Assembly: GCF_000516985.1 (NCBI RefSeq)
Contig: NW_006917096.1
Span: 3,209,606-3,273,605, forward strand
DNA from: Pestalotiopsis fici W106-1
Taxonomy: Eukaryota > Ascomycota > Sordariomycetes > Amphisphaeriales > Sporocadaceae
DNA length: 64,000 nt
Reading direction: 5' to 3'
This document shows positions 59,984-64,000 of this stretch, one piece after another (position 1 is the first letter of the stretch; the number at the start of each line of letters is the position of its first letter). Position numbers and translations under genes: made by a program. The notes beneath the pieces are model-generated. The model saw nothing but the letters and a program-made list of their open reading frames with translations. It was not told where the DNA came from and ran no database searches.

Positions 59984-62900
59984 CTACAGAGCGTAAGGGT
60001 TGAGCGAGCGAATAGTCAAACACCTGAAAATATATGAGTCAGCTTCAACATCATTGTACATTGCGCATGGTTACTTACGGTGGGCTCTTGGAGAGGTCCG
60101 TCTTCAGAATGATGGGCACTCTCGTCATTTCCGTGACATCTTGGATGTACTCTCCACCTTCCTCTCTCAGGGCGAACAACTTGAGGTACTTCTCCTTGTT
60201 GGTCAAGCGCGTCTCGACAGCTTCAGCCATGGGGACCTTTGAGTCAGATCGAGTGCGATGCAAGACTCCAGTGTTGGAGGTGGATCGAGTCGGCGAACCA
60301 GGCACGCTTTGCGTGGGACGCTCAGCAAGAGATGCACCTGCCATGGACTCTGTCACGTCCGACATGTTGTCCTCATCGTCGTCGAACAGTGCGTCAACAT
60401 CATCGGTAGAAATGGTACCAGTCTCGGTTTGCTTTCGAGCAGCTTCCTCGCGCTCCTTTCTGGCCTTCTCGGCCTCTTCGGCTTGCTTTGCAGCCGCCAT
60501 GGCATTGGACACTCTCTGGGATTGGTGTGCCTTGGGTCTCTCGTCCTCGGGGACATATGCAGAGCTGGGGACGCCCTTCTCCCAGTACAGCTCCAGAACT
60601 CTCTTCTCCTTTCGGAACTCTGCCTTCTTGAGTGGCAGCTGGTCGCAGTGGACACGCTTCTCAAAGCCCCACTCGGGAATCAAGACATCAAAGGCCGACT
60701 CGTAAACACATAGGACAATACCCTCGCTGATGAGGTCACCGTTGACCTCTTGGCGCTTCCTGTCCATGATGCGGCATGACTCAATGTGAATGCTCTGCTC
60801 CTGAGCATTCTGGGCAGACTCCTTCTTGGTGTTGCAAGACTCAACCGTCTTGACCAAGTTGTCAACATCCTCGGTGTACTCGATCTTGCCCTCGGAAAGG
60901 ACAGCCTCGAGCTGTCGATGAACAACTAGGTCGGCGTAGCGGCGGGTAGGTGCAGTAAAATGAGTGTACAGAGGCAGGTTTAGTGCATAGTGCGGCCACA
61001 ACAGCTTGTTGGTTTTACCACTAATGTAGTACTTGGCGTGGTTCATGCTCTTGACCAGCGCAGTCTCCATACCCTTGCGAATATCATTGTCATCAACCTT
61101 GAAGAGGCTGTTCTGGACAGTACCACTGCTAGTGGTGTCAAAGTCGTATCCAATAGCCCTCATGCGCTCCACAAAGGTTTGCAGACGGCGTGCGTTCGGG
61201 GCGCCTTGACGTCGGAGCAGGGCCTTCTCCGGTAGATCCTGAGCAAGGCGTTGAGCGACGTAAGCATTGACCTTGTGCTGCAGCTCCTCGACGAGCTCGG
61301 TACCAGATGTGGAATCAAATAGGTTATGCTTGATAGGAATATTCTCATCATCCAATTGATGGAGGAGCCTGAGAGGAGCGATAGGCTCATCTTCGGAGCC
61401 AAGTCGGGCTTCCCGGAACTTCTGAGCAACAGCCTATGGAATGTTAGCATGAATGCGTGGTGATGCTAAGGGGTAAGGGACAACGTACGTTCAGGATCTG
61501 GACGTCCTTGGCTTGAACGGTCTCGTGCTTGAAGGTAGATTGACCTGTCAAGGCATCGTCAATCTGTTCCAAAGAGAGCTTGGCAGAGCTCTTGATGATA
61601 CTCCTACCAATCCAGGTGTCGCCTTCTGCGACAGCGCCGGTCTGCGGGTTAACGCGGAACACAACACTGACAGTCAGTCTGTCTTCGCCCGGGGTCAAAG
61701 TGCAGACTTCATTGGCAATCTGAGGTGGCAGAAGTGCACAAGTTCGGTTTACCAGATGAACTGCGGTGCCGCGCTTCTTAGCCTCACGGTCAACAAGGGA
61801 ATTGGCCTTGACAAAGTGTGCAATATCCGGCACGTGGATACCAATTTCGATCTTTCCATCCGATTCGGTCTTCACATGGACAGCATTTCCCAGCTCTCCA
61901 GTTCCTGCCAAGTCGAGAGTGAAAGTCGTCTCGCTGCGGAAATCCCGGCGGGTAGCAATGGCATCCTCGTCCTCTTTTGCAAGCGACCAGTCCTGAAGGC
62001 TGACACTGCGAAGAACGGCGTCCGAGAATTCGTCAGACGAGAAGTTATTGTCACGGAGCAGAGCATCGGTTTCCACCTTAAGGTCACCCATCTTGCCGAG
62101 CTGCTCAACCAAAGTTCCAAAAGGATGCAAAGATGTGATAGGCCAACGCTTGATGCACGCAACAAAGATGCGATCGGCGTAGTCCTGGTGCTTCTCAACA
62201 AAGTCGCGAGGGGCCTGCTCCGTGGGAATGGCAATCAGGGGAACACGCTTGTCGGTTGGCTTGAACCAAACAATCTTGGGCTTGTCTTGCTGGCGCGAGT
62301 GCTCCTGAGGACGGCCACCATCTCTGGCGGCACGTTCAGCCTCCTGCTTCTCCTTGGTGGCCTGGCTACTCGGGCGCAGCAAACCAAGAGTACCCGAGAA
62401 CATTTGACCGGCAACGCGCTCAATGACGGCAACAATGTGGCCAGCATAGAGCGGCTTGGCCTCATCGCTGATCTCCTCCTCTTCGACAAGAAGCAGACTC
62501 TGACCCTCAACCTCGACATCATCGTTCTTCTTCTGAGTAGGGCGCTGGCGCAGACTGCCACGGCGGCGAATGCCGCCCTCACCCGCGCCGGCGTCCTCGG
62601 CGTTAGCAGATCCGGACTGACTTGTACCGGCGGTAGATCCGGACCGCGTATCAGTGATGTCCTTGCGCTTCTTTTTCTCCTCCTTCTCACGCTTCTGGCC
62701 CCATACCTCATCGACATCCAACAGTTCTACAGCGACGAGATCGCCCTCCAGAGCTCGGTTGCGGTCCTTGCTACCACAAATAAAGATATCGGCATCAAGG
62801 AGGCCATCAGTGGTCGAGACGTATGCATCGCTACGGTTCTTCTTGTTGACACGCAGAATACCAGAGACAAGCTGACCATCGCCGAGCAGTGCAGGAAGAG

Positions 62901-64000
62901 TTGCTTGCGGGAGGTAAGGTGTGAAGAGAGTCTTCCTTTGCTGCTGCTGGTTCGCTTGGCCGCTCAGTTGAGGAGCGTGTTGGCTTCCTTGAAGACCAAC
63001 CAGATGTTGGCCGTTCATTTGTGCGGCCTGGAGAGCTTGCAGCTGATTCAGCTGCATGGGGTTGAGCTGGCCAGGGTACATCTGCATCATCGGCATCTGA
63101 CCGGGAACCTGCACCATCTGCGGCTGACCGGGATATTGGAAGGCTCCAACGCCCGAAATCGACTGGCTCATCGATGCACGGGATCGATGGCCAGGCTGGA
63201 AAGACTGCTGGCCACCGGATTGGTCCTGGCCTTGAGTCTGAGACTGAGTTCGCCAGTTGCCATCAAAATTTCTGGATGAGGTTCTGGCGTGTCCGCCACG
63301 GCCTCGGCTGCCAAAGTCGCTGCCCTGACCACCCTCGTTACCGATAGAAATGGAACCAGAGCCCCGGCCATGTCCTCGACCGTTGGCACCAACTGCCATG
63401 CTCTGGCTGCGTCCGTGACCGCGGCCACCTCGAGAAGATGCCGAGGAGCCCTGGGCAATAGGGGTATCGGTAGTTGTGGTGGCTGCAGGCTTAGCATCAT
63501 CTGCCGGGGCACTGTCCGAGGCATTGGGGCCTGGGAAAGAAAAGCCCGACGTGGTTCGCTTCTGCTGAGCGATCTCGGCAGCCTTCTTGGCATCAGCAAG
63601 AGCTAGGGAGTGTCGTCGCTGATGTCCACCTCCGGCCGGAGGGCCGCCCCGCCCTCCTCGGGAAGCGTTCTCTCGTCCGGATGGCTGCGAGTTATCGAAA
63701 TGGCCAAAAGTCGAACCGGAAGCTCCCGATGAAGGAGCGGGAGGCGGGCCCATGCCCATATTGGGGAGTGCCGACTGATTACGGCGATGTGACATGGGCT
63801 GACTCGGAGCTCCCAGTTGAACATTTTGTTGCTGTGGAAGCTGGTTCGGGAACTGGAAGCCCTGCTGCGCCATGTTGATACCCTGTTGCATAGGGTTGAA
63901 GCCACCAGGAGCAATCTGTCCGGGCGGCATCATACCCATGTTGATGTATTGGTGTGTAGCCTGCAACTGTTGCTGCTGCTGCTGTAGAAGCTCGATCTGT
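59984..64000 (-). CDS. ssd1: Ssd1 RNA-binding translational repressor (3' part; runs off right end)
   Basis: Three minus-strand exons are visible: 61489-64000 (incomplete at its 5' side), 60079-61433 and 59984-60023. The last, 40 nt, supplies PCLTIRSLNPYAL, the conserved Ssd1 ending; without splicing the frame would stop right after KSPP. The visible N-terminal part is Gln/Gly/Ser/Arg-rich with RGG-like repeats. RNase II-type cold-shock and RNB domains follow (FTPYLPQATLPALLGDGQL, IGIHVPDIAHFVKANSLVD, PLYTHFTAPTRRYADLVVHRQ). The metal-binding aspartate cluster of RNase II is absent (DLAGTGELGNAV in its place), as in yeast Ssd1, so it binds rather than degrades RNA. In yeast it represses cell-wall mRNAs under control of Cbk1. 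Confidence 0.96.

Noticed and set aside
61513..63279. 588-codon open frame on the plus strand opposite ssd1
   Set aside because: It is antisense to a well-conserved gene, resembles no family, and arises from the codon bias of ssd1.

Overview
The window is nuclear DNA of a filamentous ascomycete (Pezizomycotina), most likely a sordariomycete close to Hypocreales. The evidence is short spliceosomal introns (about 45 to 225 nt, most near 55) with GTANGT donors and CTAAC-like branch sites, wide intergenic spaces on both strands, and a set of fungal housekeeping genes. The family-level placement is inference from gene style and could not be tested by a search.

Left part (1-9225): an AVT3-type vacuolar amino-acid transporter, then an eight-exon gene for a very long CorA-like Mg2+ transporter with a Ser/Arg/Tyr repeat head. 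9226-14650 is an accessory-looking island. It holds a broken rhodopsin/PTH11-like fragment, a lone secondary-metabolism-type O-methyltransferase, and AT-rich non-coding DNA. 14651-16829 codes for an unrecognised disordered protein with two CxxC pairs.

Middle (17208-31745) is a dense housekeeping block: spt4, pop8 (RNase P/MRP), ppt1 (protein phosphatase 5), yih1/IMPACT, a peroxisomal alpha-methylacyl-CoA racemase, an RFTS (DNMT1-RFD) domain protein, pus4 (TruB-type pseudouridine synthase), erg2 (sterol C-8 isomerase) and csl4 (exosome cap). Several pairs are divergent and share one intergenic promoter region: spt4/pop8, ppt1/yih1, RFTS/pus4 and erg2/csl4.

Right part (31746-64000) is looser: a Sec2-like coiled-coil protein, mkt1, a DUF4048 protein, a fungal ATP-dependent DNA ligase with an altered motif I, a 2-oxoglutarate/Fe(II) dioxygenase, a tRNA-Val(AAC), vma1 (V-ATPase subunit A), a secreted Rds1-like ferritin-fold protein, a 4-kb gene-free stretch, and the 3' part of ssd1, which runs off the right end.

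Exon models were built by hand from reading frame, splice consensus and family resemblance, and every multi-exon model closes in frame. I see no clearly new multi-gene system. The best leads are the SR-headed CorA protein, the ligase motif change, the vma1 intron lying exactly at the yeast VMA1 intein site, the vma1 N-terminal open frame, and the RFTS-domain protein.
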